Source of the DNA: Bilabrum cf. latius
Lineage: Eukaryota; Bigyra: Bicosoecida; Bigyra; Bicosoecida
Direction of reading: 5' to 3'
NCBI GenBank assembly: GCA_965178125.1
Contig: OZ237747.1
Location: 186,001 to 250,000, forward strand
Length of the DNA stretch: 64,000 bases
Shown here: piece by piece, positions 11,901 to 22,626 of the stretch
Layout of the letters: every line of letters begins with the position of its first letter
Numbering within the stretch: position 1 is the first letter of the stretch
Position numbers and translations under genes: made by a program
The notes under the pieces: model-generated
The model's database searches: none
What the model was told of the DNA's origin: nothing
Seen by the model: only the letters and a program-made list of their open reading frames with translations

Positions 11901-13668
11901 CGCGCGCCACACGCTCGCGGGGACAGAAGCCTCCCAGTCAGCCGCCCGCGCCTGCGCCCCCAGCTCGTCTGCCAGCCGATGGGCCTCCCTGGCGGTGCCC
12001 TCCAGCGGCGGCAGTGGCTCGTTGGCGCGCTCCATGACAGCCTAAAAGCTCGAAGCGGCCTCAGGGTCCCGCTGTTCCCCACCACCCCCGACACTACTGC
12101 CCACCAGCGAGGCGTTCCGCAGAGGCGCCGCTACGTCCACGGGAGGCGCCGCGAGGTCGGTCAGCGGCAGCTGCGAGATGACGGCGCGCACGATGGACTC
12201 GGCCTCCTCGAAGTCGCGGCGCAGCTGAGCCTCCCGACGGGTGGCCGGCGTGACTGCGGGGGTCCCTGGAACAGAGCTGCCGCCCGTGTTGAGGGCAGCG
12301 GATGATGCTGCCCTCCTCATCGAAGCAACCCGGATCGTGCCCATGCCCTGCGATGCGATCCGCTTCAGCTGCTCCCTCCGCGCCTGCTTCTTCTTCTGCC
12401 TGACAGCCATCGCCACGCTGCGCCCGTGGCTGAGGCTGGCCCTGCGCATGACGGCTTTGCTGCCCTTGGACAAGGCACTTGCCTTGGAGAAACCGCTCTC
12501 CTTGGACAGCTGAGAGGACTTGGAGCTGCGGGATGACACGGAGGACTTGCTACCACGGCGGTGGTGGCGGCGCCGCATGCTCCTGCTCCTGCTCTTGCTG
12601 TGCCTCCTCCGAGCGCCCGGCGACCCCTTGCTGCCCGGCGACCCCTTGCTGCCCGGTGACCCCTTGCCGCTGCCACTACCCCCCTCCTCCTCCTCCTCCC
12701 ACTCGCTCGTATCGGAGCTCAGGCCGTCCATCCCCTGCGACAGTCCGCGGACGAACTCGGCCTCACGCACGCGCCGCCTGGCCCTCCGCATCCGCCGCCC
12801 GTAGTCCAGGTCCAGTCCCCTGGGCGCCCTCGCCTCCACCCGCCGCATCTCCTCCCTGATCTAGCCCGTCACGTGCTTCTCGATCACCGCGGCGCTCCTA
12901 GACCGCTGGAAGCCCAGCTGTGTCTCTGCGAGCGCGGCGGTGATCTGGTACGCCGTGTTGGGAGGCAGCAGGTTCGCCTTGAGAGCCTGGGTGACCTGGT
13001 GCCGGGAGAGGACGGGGAGCTCCGGGGGACGCTCGAAGAAGTGCCTGACCTCGGCCTGGTCCTGCTGCCGCCGCTGCTGACGGGCCAGGGCCTGGGCGCC
13101 CCGGAGGCGCCTGCGGGACGTCTTCACGGCAGAGCCGCCCCCGATGGCGGACAAAGGGTCCTTCATGGCGCGGGCCTTGGCCCGACTGTTGCGCACGATC
13201 TGCTCCTGCACGGCGGCAATGTGCCGATCCTCCTCCTGGTCGGACGGAGCAGACTGCCCCGGGCCCGCGCTGCCTTCGCCGGGCGCATTTTTGGCATGCT
13301 TACCCTCCTCCAAGTCGCTGCGGGGAGTCGCATCCGCGGTCGAGACGGCGACCGAGCCAGAGTCCAGCTCGACCCCTGACCCTCTCACTGCTCCGGCCCT
13401 CCCCAGGGACACCTGTGACCGCACCAGGGGCAGGAGACCGCCGCTCCTCCCCCCAGACTACTAGTCTCGCCCGGCCTACTACTAGTCTCGCCGAAGGCTC
13501 CACCGACCGCTGGATCGACTGCTGGACTTTCTAACAGCGGCCGAGAACGGGGGTGGCCTGTCCCTCGTGCTGCTGCTGCTGCTGCTGCTGGTCTCGACAG
13601 CCTCATCGATCTTGCCCCCGACATTGTGGCCTCCAGCTGACCGGCCCAGATCCACGCCGGGGGGCACT

Positions 13669-13699
<31 letters not shown>

Positions 13700-16600
13700 G
13701 CATGGCGGCAGAGGACGGAGCGAACCCCGTCCTGTGTTCCCCCGCACCGCTGCCGAGCCCCTACCCCCGCTGGCCGGGGCTGAAGAACCGCAGAGAACGC
13801 ATGGCCTAAGACACTGCCTTCGGGGAATCGCCGCGCTGCCCCCCGGCTCGGTGGATGGACCGGATGGCGTCCTCGGCGTGCTGCTGCGTGCGACCCACCG
13901 CGAACTTCTCCGCCAGCGCGGCCTGGCGCTTCTCTTCCTCCAGCTGCTGCAGCAAAGGGTCCCTCCTCTTGGAGGGCAGCTGCTTTGCCTCTTCTTCGCG
14001 GAGCGCCCACTCCGCCAGCTGCAGGTGCTTTGCATCCATCTCCCGAGCGTCCTGCCACTCGAGGAAGGATGACCCACCGGCGCCGTCACCTCCTCCGCCC
14101 CCCGCATTCGAGTCGAGCCCCAGTCGGCCCGAGGGCGACCCGCCGCCGAGCGCGCTCCCGCGCCCATGGCCGCTCGCAGACTGCATCGAGTCGGTCGCCT
14201 GGCCCCCGTTTCCTACGAGCTGCTTCTTCTTGGTGCGCATGACGCCCGCAAGTGACACGCGCTCTCGTCCCCCTTGCCTGCTCTTCTTCCGCCCGCCCCC
14301 TCCCGCCAGATCAGACACCAGCATGACCTGCCACATGCCCCGCAGACTGACGCGAGCCGGCGCAAAGTCCCCCTGCCGCCCCATGAGGCTCAGCTTCAGC
14401 GACCGCTCCCCCCGACCATGTCCCCCCGCATCGGTCTCCGCCGCCTCGTCCCCTTGTTCTTCCGCGACAGGGATTGGATCACGCGGCGAGCCGGCCTGCC
14501 CCGCCTCGTCCCCTTCCCCTGGGCCGCCGCCGCCCGACGACGAAGAGAAAGACCGCAGGGCGGGCGGCAGCAGCGGCTGCTCGCCAACGTCCCCGTCCTG
14601 CCCCCCGGCTCCCTCGGGCCCCTGCCCCTTGATCGCCTGCTCGTCGTGCGCAAGCAGGTAGCTGGCGGCCTTGGGACCCAGCGCCTTTGCGATGCGCTCG
14701 GCAAGAGGCTTCTTGTTGGCAGCCTGCACGGCTGCTGTGGTGTCCGGCAAGGCACCCAGGTCTGCCCCCGCGTCCACCGTGGCAGCCGCAATGGCCTCCG
14801 ACAAGAACGCAGGGGCGCGGTGCATGCTGCCCGCGCCCCCTCCCATCCCTCCCCCGCCCCCTCCTTGCTTATCCACCTGCGCGATCAGGTCCCGCACGGC
14901 AGACTCCCCAGGCTCCGGGGCCACCACAACGTCGGCATCCCCTAGTCCGTCCAGACCCTGGATGGGCGCGCGCCCGGGCGACGGGGCACCTCCGCCTCCC
15001 GAGCCCTGGCCTCGGCCCCGCGCCAGCGATCCTTCGGCCCCCGCGCCTCCTCCTGCATTCCCACGGAAAGAGTCGCTGGCGGCCCGCCCTCCCGCGCGCG
15101 AAGACGAAGACCCACTCGCAGCTCGCACCATGCTGCTTCCCAGCGAGCCTGCCCCGCTGGCCGCGCCAGAACCACGATTCGACTCCCCAATCTAGGCGTT
15201 GCCTCCTGCTCGTCTACCGCTCGGTTGCCCGCCCCCAAGGCCCAGGAGATGGCCCACGTCCTGGTGCAGGCTCACGAAGCTGCCGTGAGACACGCCTTCC
15301 TCCACCCTCCGGGCGTTCTGCTTGGCCTGCTAGGAGGAGGTACTACCGCCAACCTGCTTGCCACCCCGCCTCTGCCCCGCGGGTGACTCCCCCGACTCGG
15401 AGCCGACCCCTCCACCGCGAGGCACCTCCGTCTCGATGCCGCTGTGCCCACGGGCCGCCTGCAGGTCCTGCTCGCTGTGCCCCCGCACCCTCCACTGGAC
15501 CATCCAGCGGTCCCTGCCCTGCCCCTGCCCCACCGTCCGCAGGGGAACAGCGGTCGGCCTCCACATGTACCTGTTTCGCTCCCCCGCGCCCATCACGCCC
15601 GGCTCCGTCGTGCGCCGAGGCACTGGTTCCTGCGCGGCGGATCGACCGCCTAGTGAGGCCCCTCTCTTTGCTGACGTCGCCGCCGCCACCCGCATCTCGA
15701 CTGTGGATTCCTCCGCACCCCCAGCCCTGCTGGGCCCGCCACCCTCTCCACCCCCGGCCGATGAGGAGCCCCCCCGGGGGGCACTCCCCTTGTCCCCCTC
15801 TGTGGGGCCCGGGCCTTCCACCGCCGGGTCCTTGACATTGGCCCCTCGCCGGATGCGGTCCATCCCGGGCATGATCCGGTCGAAGGCAGGGTGCGACGGC
15901 TTGAGGAGGCTCACCTGAGAGCCCAGGAGCGCGCCCCCCTGGGCCTCTAGCATGACCAGGTCACCCTCCTTGACCCTGCCGCTGTTGCTCCCGTCCCGCG
16001 CGTTGAGCACCCGGAACACGGTCACGGCCACGGTGGGCTCGCCCGGCCTGGGCAGCAGCTTCTTAGTCTTGCGGGCGTCCCTGTGCACCCGGTGAGCGGA
16101 GTGCGACACCAGCGGCATGGCCTCTGCCCACCCCGATCCCGTGTTCCCACGCAGCACGTCGCTGCTCCTTGCCGCCTGCGCCGCGTCCTGCCCCTTGTTC
16201 CCTCCACGGCCCTTCTCGCCGCCCTTTGCCTTGGACCGCTGACTGGTCTCTTTTTCTTGTTCCTTGGACTGCCGCAGGGCCTCGGCCATCTCGGCCGCCT
16301 GCGGTGCCTCGGGCGCAGAGAAGGCGGCCAGCTGCAGGAAGCCACCGCTGGCCGCGTTCCTCAGAGCCACGAGGGAGCCGTACGTGATGCGCGTGCCAGG
16401 CAGGTGCATGGGCAGGCCGAGGTCATCCACATCCTCCTCCTCACCGCCCACCTCTTGGCCCCGAGCAGTCGGCCCCTGCCCCTGCCCCTGCCCCTGCCCC
16501 TGCCCCTGCCCCTGCCCCTGCTCGGGCCCCTGTCCGGGTCCGTCCTGTCCCAGCAAGCGAGCTTTCCTGAGAGCGAAGGAGGCGCTGCTCGCCAGCGCAC

Positions 16601-17397
16601 GACCACCATCGGGCTTGTCCCCGCCTGCAGTCGCATTCGCTGCACCCGCACCAACACCAACCAAACCCTCCTCCTTGCCCCCCGCCCCTGCCTCACCGCC
16701 GCCCCCGATCGCCGCCGCCCTCCTCCTCCTCGCCTCCATCTCTTTCTGCTCGGCATCCTGCTGGCGCAGCTCTCCGGCCCGCTACCGCTGCAGCTGCACC
16801 AGACGGTGAGCGGCCGCCTCCGTCTCAATCATCGCGCGGCGGGCCACAGCCGGGTCCGCGCTCCGCCTCGGGTACTGCCCCGAGTCCAGGAGCAGCTTTC
16901 CTTCCGTGTACCGGCGCGCCAGCCGAGCCGCATTCCCGCTCTCCAGTCTGTGCGCCAGCGACTTGTACAGCGAGGCACCCGCCTCCTCCTCCTCCGCCAT
17001 CCGCACCAGAGCCGCCGCCTCATTCGCCGCCCTCCTCGTGGCGTACTCGAGCACGCGGGGCTCCACCAGCTGCCCCCTCGCCGTCAGCGCCGCGCGGGTG
17101 GCTGCCACCGCCCTTGCCATGGCAGCCGCCTACATGGGCGTGGTCTGGGGGAGCAGAGTCTCGGCCGCGAGCGGGTCCAGCAAGGGCATGCCCAGAGCTT
17201 CCCGGTCTGAGATCGGAACAACAGCAGCAGCTGCAGAAGCAGTGCTGCCCCCTGGCCCTGAGTGCCCTGGCCCCCTCGCAGAGGCCCCCTTGGCCCTGCT
17301 TCCAGTGCTGGCGTCCATCAGGTCTAGCTGCTTCGACAGCGCACCCTCCGTGAGAGTCATGGCCTCCTCCTCCTCCTCATCGTCTTCTTCCTCGCCC

Positions 17398-17429
<32 letters not shown>

Positions 17430-18494
17430 GCCATCAACCCCCAGTTCGCTCTGGAACGGACGCCTGCCGCGGCCCGTGCTGCTAGCGGCGGACTGTCCCA
17501 TCGGCCGGGCCTGCTCCTCGTCCGGCCCGCTCCTCGCACTCGTCACACCCCCGGTGCTCGCACGGACCTGCCAGGCCCCCATGGCCTGCATGCTCCTGGC
17601 CAGCAGCCTCCGCTTGAGCCCCTCCGCAGACACCAGCGCATCGGGCCCGGCTGCGCGCACGCCCACCACTGATTTGTAGCCGAATCCGCCGCCCACGCCT
17701 GCCCTGCTGGCAGAGAGACTCGCGAAGCGGCCGCTTGCGCTGACTGGCGGGCGTCTGTGCGGGGCGGCTGTTGCTCCATCAGTGGATTTCGGCAGCCCGT
17801 TCGAGGCGTCAGTCGCAGAACCAGCTTCTTTAGACTGCTCCTACTGCTTCTGCTGCGCCCGCTTCTCGTCAATGTCCTTCTGCTCCTGCTGAGAGTATGC
17901 GCGACGTGGCTCAAGCCCCGCGCTGCTGTCACGAAATCCCAGGGCTGCCATCTCAAAGGCTGACAGCTTCTAATCCTTGCTTGCCTCATCCGATTCGTCG
18001 ACTGTCGCTGCTGCAGTTCGCATTGGAAGCACCTGCTTTGGTATATTGCGTAGGGTGCCGTCTGCCTCCCGAAGCGTGTCCATGATAGACCCAGGGGACT
18101 GTCCCAGCCGCAAGCGGGTAACCACAGCTCCGGCCTAGCGTGCCCTTCTCATCACATAGCTTGCGGTCTTGTCAGGGGAGCGCTTCCCTTTCGCTTTGGC
18201 AACCGATGGAGTGTCTGCACCAGCATGTGCTTGCACCACTTGCAGACTCAGGGGATTGGTCCCCGGCAGTTCTGTCTTCGGTCCACGAGAATCGCCAATA
18301 GATAGTGATGTTATGCGCCTTCTCGACATGCCCGTCCTCTACGTTCCGGCGGATCCCTGCGGATCTTCAGCATGATGCTGAGTGCCTGGCAAGGACGGCA
18401 GAGATATCGATCGGTCGTCAAGTCGTGACCTGAGCTTTGGCCGAAATGCGTGCCTCTACTAGTTGCGTTTACGAATCGGCGTTGAAACTCTCAT
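8907..18494 (-). CDS. Giant MIR-like and IQ-motif protein, intronless
   Basis: A single frame of 3195 residues from ATG 18494-18492 (MRVSTPIRKRN) to TGA 8909-8907. About 23 TAG codons are read as Gln; every segment lies in the same frame, and no TAA or TGA interrupts it. Recognisable parts: MIR-like strands GTRITYGSLVALRN and SGGFLQLAAF (about residues 695-725), a second block with VFRVLN and VKEGDLVMLEAQGG (about 830-865), and SHGSFVSLHQDVGHLLG (about 1065-1085), together a likely beta-trefoil. An IQ-like helix SVLRAVRLVQRAFRMRKRF (about 2215) could bind calmodulin. The rest is low complexity, with GQ, EG, EQ, AP and GS repeats. Likely a scaffold; location unknown. The start is the first ATG of the open frame and lies 155 bp from the divergent GST gene. 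Confidence 0.75.
9095..9144. repeat. 18-bp minisatellite, about 2.8 copies
   Basis: The unit gaccatgacccgctccaa is repeated without change. On the minus strand it encodes the tandem hexapeptide AGHGLG near the C-terminus of the MIR/IQ protein, so the repeat length preserves frame. Confidence 0.9.
10845..10850 (-). other. Tandem in-frame TAGTAG in MIR/IQ gene
   Basis: On the minus strand two consecutive TAG codons follow the (AP)n repeat (APAPEA) and precede GSQQWEQSPELH. Both are internal to the giant reading frame. Confidence 0.75.
10856..10905. repeat. (CTGGTG)n hexanucleotide repeat
   Basis: About eight copies of CTGGTG on the plus strand, encoding an Ala-Pro dipeptide repeat in the MIR/IQ protein on the minus strand. 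The same hexamer recurs in the FBXO9-like gene at 21241. Confidence 0.9.
13458..13484 (-). other. Clustered in-frame TAGTAGTAG and TAGTAG
   Basis: On the minus strand three TAG codons (13484-13476) and then two more (13463-13458) are separated only by AGRD. The predicted peptide RRD-QQQ-AGRD-QQ-SGG arises from a short tandem duplication of gagactagtag. Five UAG codons within nine residues would stop translation outright under a standard code. Confidence 0.8.
13671..13700. repeat. (CTGCTC)n hexanucleotide repeat
   Basis: Five copies on the plus strand encode a Gln-Glu dipeptide repeat in the MIR/IQ protein on the minus strand. Here Gln is CAG, not TAG. Confidence 0.85.
16473..16520. repeat. 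(CCCCTG)n hexanucleotide repeat
   Basis: About eight copies, encoding a Gly-Gln dipeptide repeat on the minus strand in the MIR/IQ protein, close to its first MIR-like strand. Confidence 0.85.
17391..17427. repeat. (CTCGCC)n hexanucleotide repeat
   Basis: About six copies, encoding a Gly-Glu dipeptide repeat followed by an acidic run in the MIR/IQ protein on the minus strand. Confidence 0.85.
18456..18461 (-). other. Tandem in-frame TAGTAG near the MIR/IQ start
   Basis: Codons 12 and 13 of the giant frame (minus strand, after MRVSTPIRKRN). If the start at 18494 is right, these are the first two reassigned codons of that gene. Confidence 0.6.
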
Positions 18495-18649
18495 GACTTC
18501 ATTGGCAGTGCCTCACAGTCCGTTCCAACCCAGCGCTGGTCCGTTTGGCGAACCCGTCCTGCCGAACGTTCCGTAGATGACTGCAAATCCGGAACAAGCT
18601 CCCGAAAATCATTGTGACGCCGATACGAGACTATATTCCCGAACTTAGC

Positions 18650-19665
18650 ATGGCTGGTACTAGCGAAAGCACCAAGCTGCCCAAGATTACCTACTTTGCG
18701 ATCCGAGGGCGAGCAGAGTCAGTTCGCCTTGCGCTAAGGTGAGGCACAGCACAAGTCGAACTGCCCCGTGGCCCTTGCGCTGGAAGTACCACCGGCGAGT
18801 AGGCTGGGTTGCTGGCCGATATTGTATACATTCGCTATGAGGTTATGGATGGCTGCATATGTACGGCTCATTTTTCGAGCTGCTCATCGCGTGTTTGTCA
18901 TTCGGAGGCACGCGGCACAGGGCACCCAGTTGCCTTCAAGTTGCCACGTGTCAGATTGTTCAAGCACTGAGAAGCTGGCGGGAGCACCGTGGCATAACAT
19001 CTTAGTATTGACACCTTGCACTCATATGACTATCGCCATCCCGCAGCGACCTCGCCGGCGACGGGAAGTGGGAGAACGATGTGGTTGCGTTCGAGGACTG
19101 GCCCAAGCTCAAGACTGAGGGCATCAAGTCTGGTAGGTTCCCATTCGGGCAAATCCCCGGTTACGAGGACGACGAAGTGTCTGGCCTGGTCCAGATGAAC
19201 GCGATCCTGCGCCACATCGGTCGCAAGTTCGGTGCAGCCGGGGCGGGCGCAGCGGAGCAGGCCCGCGTGGACATGGTGATGGAGGCAGTGGAGGACGCGC
19301 GGAGGGCGTACCTGAAGCTGATCTACACGGAGAGGCTGGAGGCCGACAAGCTGGAGGAGTACGCCAAGATGCTGTCGGACACCACCGTGCGCGGGGGCGG
19401 CTTCCTGGCCCAGCTGGAGCGCGTGCTGGTGGAGCAGTCCGGCTCCGAGGGCAAGTTCCTGGCCACCGAGAAGGGCCCCTCAGTCGCTGACTACACGGCC
19501 ATGGACCTGGTGCAGTCCATCGTGCGCATCGTCCCCGAGGCCCTCAAGCCGCACGAGGCGCTGGCCAACTGGCTGTCCGGCATGGAGGCGCGCGAGGGGA
19601 TCAAAAAGTACATCGACAGCAAGCCCGCTTGCAGGGAGGTCGTGAACGGGAACAGGCTGGGATGA
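18650..19665 (+). CDS. Glutathione S-transferase, sigma-like
   Basis: Conjugates glutathione to electrophiles in the cytosol. Exon 1 is 18650-18738 and exon 2 is 19047-19665; a GT-AG intron at 18739-19046 (308 bp) leaves phase 2. Total 235 residues, ending in TGA. The N-terminal thioredoxin-like domain has the catalytic Tyr region ITYFAIRGRAESVRLALR and the cis-Pro element FGQIPGYEDDE, followed by QMNAILRHIGRKFG. The helical domain ends with PSVADYTAMDLVQSI, the family N-capping box region. It contains no TAG codon, so its reconstruction does not depend on the code. The RGRAE motif is typical of sigma or related cytosolic classes. Confidence 0.88.
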
Positions 19666-19985
19666 AGCACGTTTCGGCCCGGGCGCATGATAATGCTGCC
19701 GGTTCAAGTGATGGTGCGCAGAGCAGTGGCAGTATGGTAGCCCGTGCAGCTTCAAGTTGATGCCACGCCGGCGGTGCTGACGGTGCCTCATCAGTGATGA
19801 TGACGAGCTCTTTGCTGCTTGCTTCGAACTGGTTAGGCGTGCACTTGTTGCTGTCTTCGTTGGCGATTGTCTGCACAGAATTGCACTAAACTATCGTTTG
19901 AAACAAGTTGGTGCTCTACACAGGCTAGCTACTGCTGCTACCTGACAGTCTAGTCCCAAGTTGACGGGTGACGTGAGCTGCTGCA

Positions 19986-22327
19986 ATGCCCGGCAAGAAG
20001 GGCGGCGATCAGAGCGATGGTGTGGCAGCTGAATCCAGTAGTAAGATATACACGTAGCATACTGGCGAGCGCAGCCGTCATGGCTTCGGCTAAATGTCCA
20101 TGTAGGGCCGTACCTATGCCACGTCTGCACAGCACTTTCTTTCATTCCGCAGAAGGCAGAACTCTGACAGGAGTGTCACCGCCACAGCTTCCTCCCGCCA
20201 TTCAAAGTCAGGCAGAACAAAGTGCCGGCTCAGTCATGGTTGATGGCGCTCCGATCGCGTCCAGCACGGAAGCTCGGGCAGCTGCTGGCGGAGCATCGTC
20301 AGCTTTGGCCGAGGACCCTGACTTCGTTCCTATGCAACCATTTGCCCGTGCCGTGCTTGGTGGCCCACTAGTTGTTGCTGTGATGCGTTTTCTTGAAGCT
20401 GAGGCCGCGGCAAGGTCGCAGCGAGTGTCGCGAGCATGGCGCGCTGCAGGGAGGGACGAATGGCTGTGGAGGCGCCTGGCTCGGCTGGCATGTCGCGTGA
20501 ACGACGATAAATCAGTTTGGAAAAGCGTAAGTGCGTGCATTCTTGCATTCACCGCGAGCGTGGACTGTCCGAGCAAGCATCCTGGCCAACCACCCGCCAT
20601 TGCTTTCCTCCCTCCTCACCCGATCTCAGGCCCTCGACTCTGCGAGAAAGCAGCGCAGCTGGCTCTCAGTGTATCCAACCTTGCCTCGGGTGCGTTCCAA
20701 CGGGTGCTACCGCCTGCGCGCCTCGTACATTCGCACTGCCTACCGCGACATGTGGCACAACCCGGGCCCCATGCTGCAGTGCGTCTTCCACAGGGTCTTC
20801 TAGTTCAGACCCGACGGCTCGCTGCTCTACACGCTCGTCCCCGGCGAGCTGGACCAAGTGCTGGGCCAGTTCTAGAGGAGCAAGCGATCGGACACGGTGT
20901 ATGGGGGGGCCTACAGGCTGGACGGTGACCTGGTGCGGGCACTAGTGCGCATGCGCAGAGGCCTGTGGGCCCGGTGGAGGCTCCGCATCCTGGACGGGAG
21001 CAGCTACCACACGACCACACCGTTCGCATTGACATCCTGCGATAAGTACACGGATGCCGAGGGCAGGTTCCAGCTGCCCCCCAACATGAGACTAGAGGTG
21101 CTGTCCCTGCAAGTGCTCTCCCCGCCCAAGGAGCTGGACCCGGTGCAGAGGCCCGAGCTGCTGGCGGCGGAGGCCGAAGAGGAGGGTAAGATCGAAGAGG
21201 CTGAGCCGCAGGTGGACGGCGGAGCACACCCTGCCGATTCTGGTGCCGGTGCTGGTGCTGGTGCTGGTGCTGGTGCTGGTGCTGGTGCTGGTGCTGGTGC
21301 TGGTGCTGGTGCTGATGCTGATGCTACGGCATCGGGCTCCGTCGCTTCGAGTGCGGCATCGGCTTTGGCAGCAGAGGAGCCCACTGGCAGCAGCGCGCCG
21401 CTTGGACAAGAGGGGCCTGGCACGAGCGGGACTGCAGCTCAAGATGGCCCCTCAAGCGGGGCAGGGGCGTCCATTGCACCCGCGGAGTCAATAGAACAGG
21501 GAGACAGCAGGAAACCGTTGGAAGTTCCGGTGAAGCAAGTAGGTGCTGGATCAGGCGAGGACGGACAGGTCAGCACCGCCGGTCGTTCTAGCCCTAGTTC
21601 TGAGACGCCCGGCGAGGCACCATCGACCCAGGGAACAAGTGCACCCACCCAGGGAACAAGTGCACCCACCCAGGGAACAAGTGCACCGCAGGGGCCCCAC
21701 CCTCACGGCTCCCCATCGCTACGATCCGCCGCCGAGGTACAGGCCACCATCGAGAGCCTGGACCTGGTGGGCCCCGTGGCCGCATCGGACGACTACGCCA
21801 CTGCCTCTGCCAAGATGGCGGCTGCTGCTGCGGTGGGTGGGGCGCACGCAGCCCGGGCGGACATGGTGCAGCGGCAGGCCCAGGATGACGCAGCCATCAT
21901 GCGGCGAGCGGCGCAGAAGAGAGAGGCCCCTTCTTCTCCTGCTTCTCCTTCTCCCGCTGGCATTGGGCAAGGGCAAGGGCGCGGTTCCACGTCTCGGGGG
22001 ACTGGGAGGGCGCGAGGCGGGGCGGCCTCATCCACGCTGGGAGCTAGCAAGAAGCTGAGCAAGGCGCAAAGGAGGTAGCAAGGCAAGAAGAAGCAGGTCA
22101 AGAAGCAGACGGCGGACGATGCGGCCTCATGGAGCTGGGAGCGCACGCGGGTTCGAGTCCCGGTGGATAGTCTGCTGTGGTGGCGAGGCGAGGACGATGT
22201 CATGCGAGCGCAAGTGCGGTCGTGCGGCTGGGACGTGGAAGATATTGAGGGCACTCGCGAGATAGAGAACGATGGTGAGATTTTCGATTTCGTGAACGAG
22301 GAGGGCAGGGTGCTCGGCTTGTTCTGA
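19986..22327 (+). CDS. F-box protein, FBXO9/Hrt3-like
   Basis: Probable substrate adaptor of an SCF ubiquitin ligase. Exons 19986-20040, 20153-20526 and 20630-22327, GT-AG introns of 112 and 103 bp, consistent phases, 708 residues, TGA stop. The F-box region (QPFARAVLGGPLVVAVMRFL through WRAAGRDEWLWRRL) is followed by a block collinear with FBXO9: RVRSNGCYRLRASYIRTAYR (FBXO9: RVRFDGVYISKTTYIR), the tryptophan in YRDMWHNPGP, then FHRVF-Q-FRPDGSLLYTL (FBXO9: RYMRFFPDG). Three TAG codons are read as Gln (20801, 20873, 22076). The C-terminal half carries a (GA)n repeat and TQGTSAP repeats and ends in a conserved-looking acidic block NDGEIFDFVNEEGRVLGLF. No TPR/MIT segment is visible at the short N-terminus. 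Confidence 0.75.
21241..21313. repeat. (GGTGCT)n hexanucleotide repeat
   Basis: About 12 near-perfect copies encode a Gly-Ala dipeptide tract in the FBXO9-like protein, degenerating at the 3' end to GATGCT (Asp-Ala). Confidence 0.92.
21626..21686. repeat. 21-bp minisatellite, three copies
   Basis: Three copies of a 21-bp unit (acccagggaacaagtgcacc plus one base) encode TQGTSAP three times in the FBXO9-like protein. Confidence 0.9.
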
Positions 22328-22626
22328 GCCTCTGAGCCCGATGCCAGCAGTGATCGTCACCCCCCGCGGGCTCGTGCGGATGGCCAAGTGATTCACGGAA
22401 TAATTGATCATTGATCTTCAGGACTCGATTCAGTAGGCCTAATTCACCGCGTTTCCTTGCACTGGTTTGCCCAATGGCCCTGCGGCCGACAGACCGTCAG
22501 GCGCCGCACGCGTCCCATTAAGTGGGGCTCGTGGATCGGACCCAACGCATCCCGGATGCCAAGCAACAGTTTTTCATCATTGCACGACAAAGACAGGCGG
22601 CAGAAGAGGGATAGCTATCGCTGCCC

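Noticed and set aside
10794-12305. 503-codon plus-strand open frame
   Set aside because: Shadow of the MIR/IQ gene; composed of Pro/Arg/Ala repeats, not continuous with any domain.
22150-22160. Perfect tRNA B-box-like sequence GGTTCGAGTCC
   Set aside because: It lies inside the coding C-terminus of the FBXO9-like gene; the adjoining T-stem closes imperfectly, and no matching acceptor stem or A box is found upstream. Probably chance.
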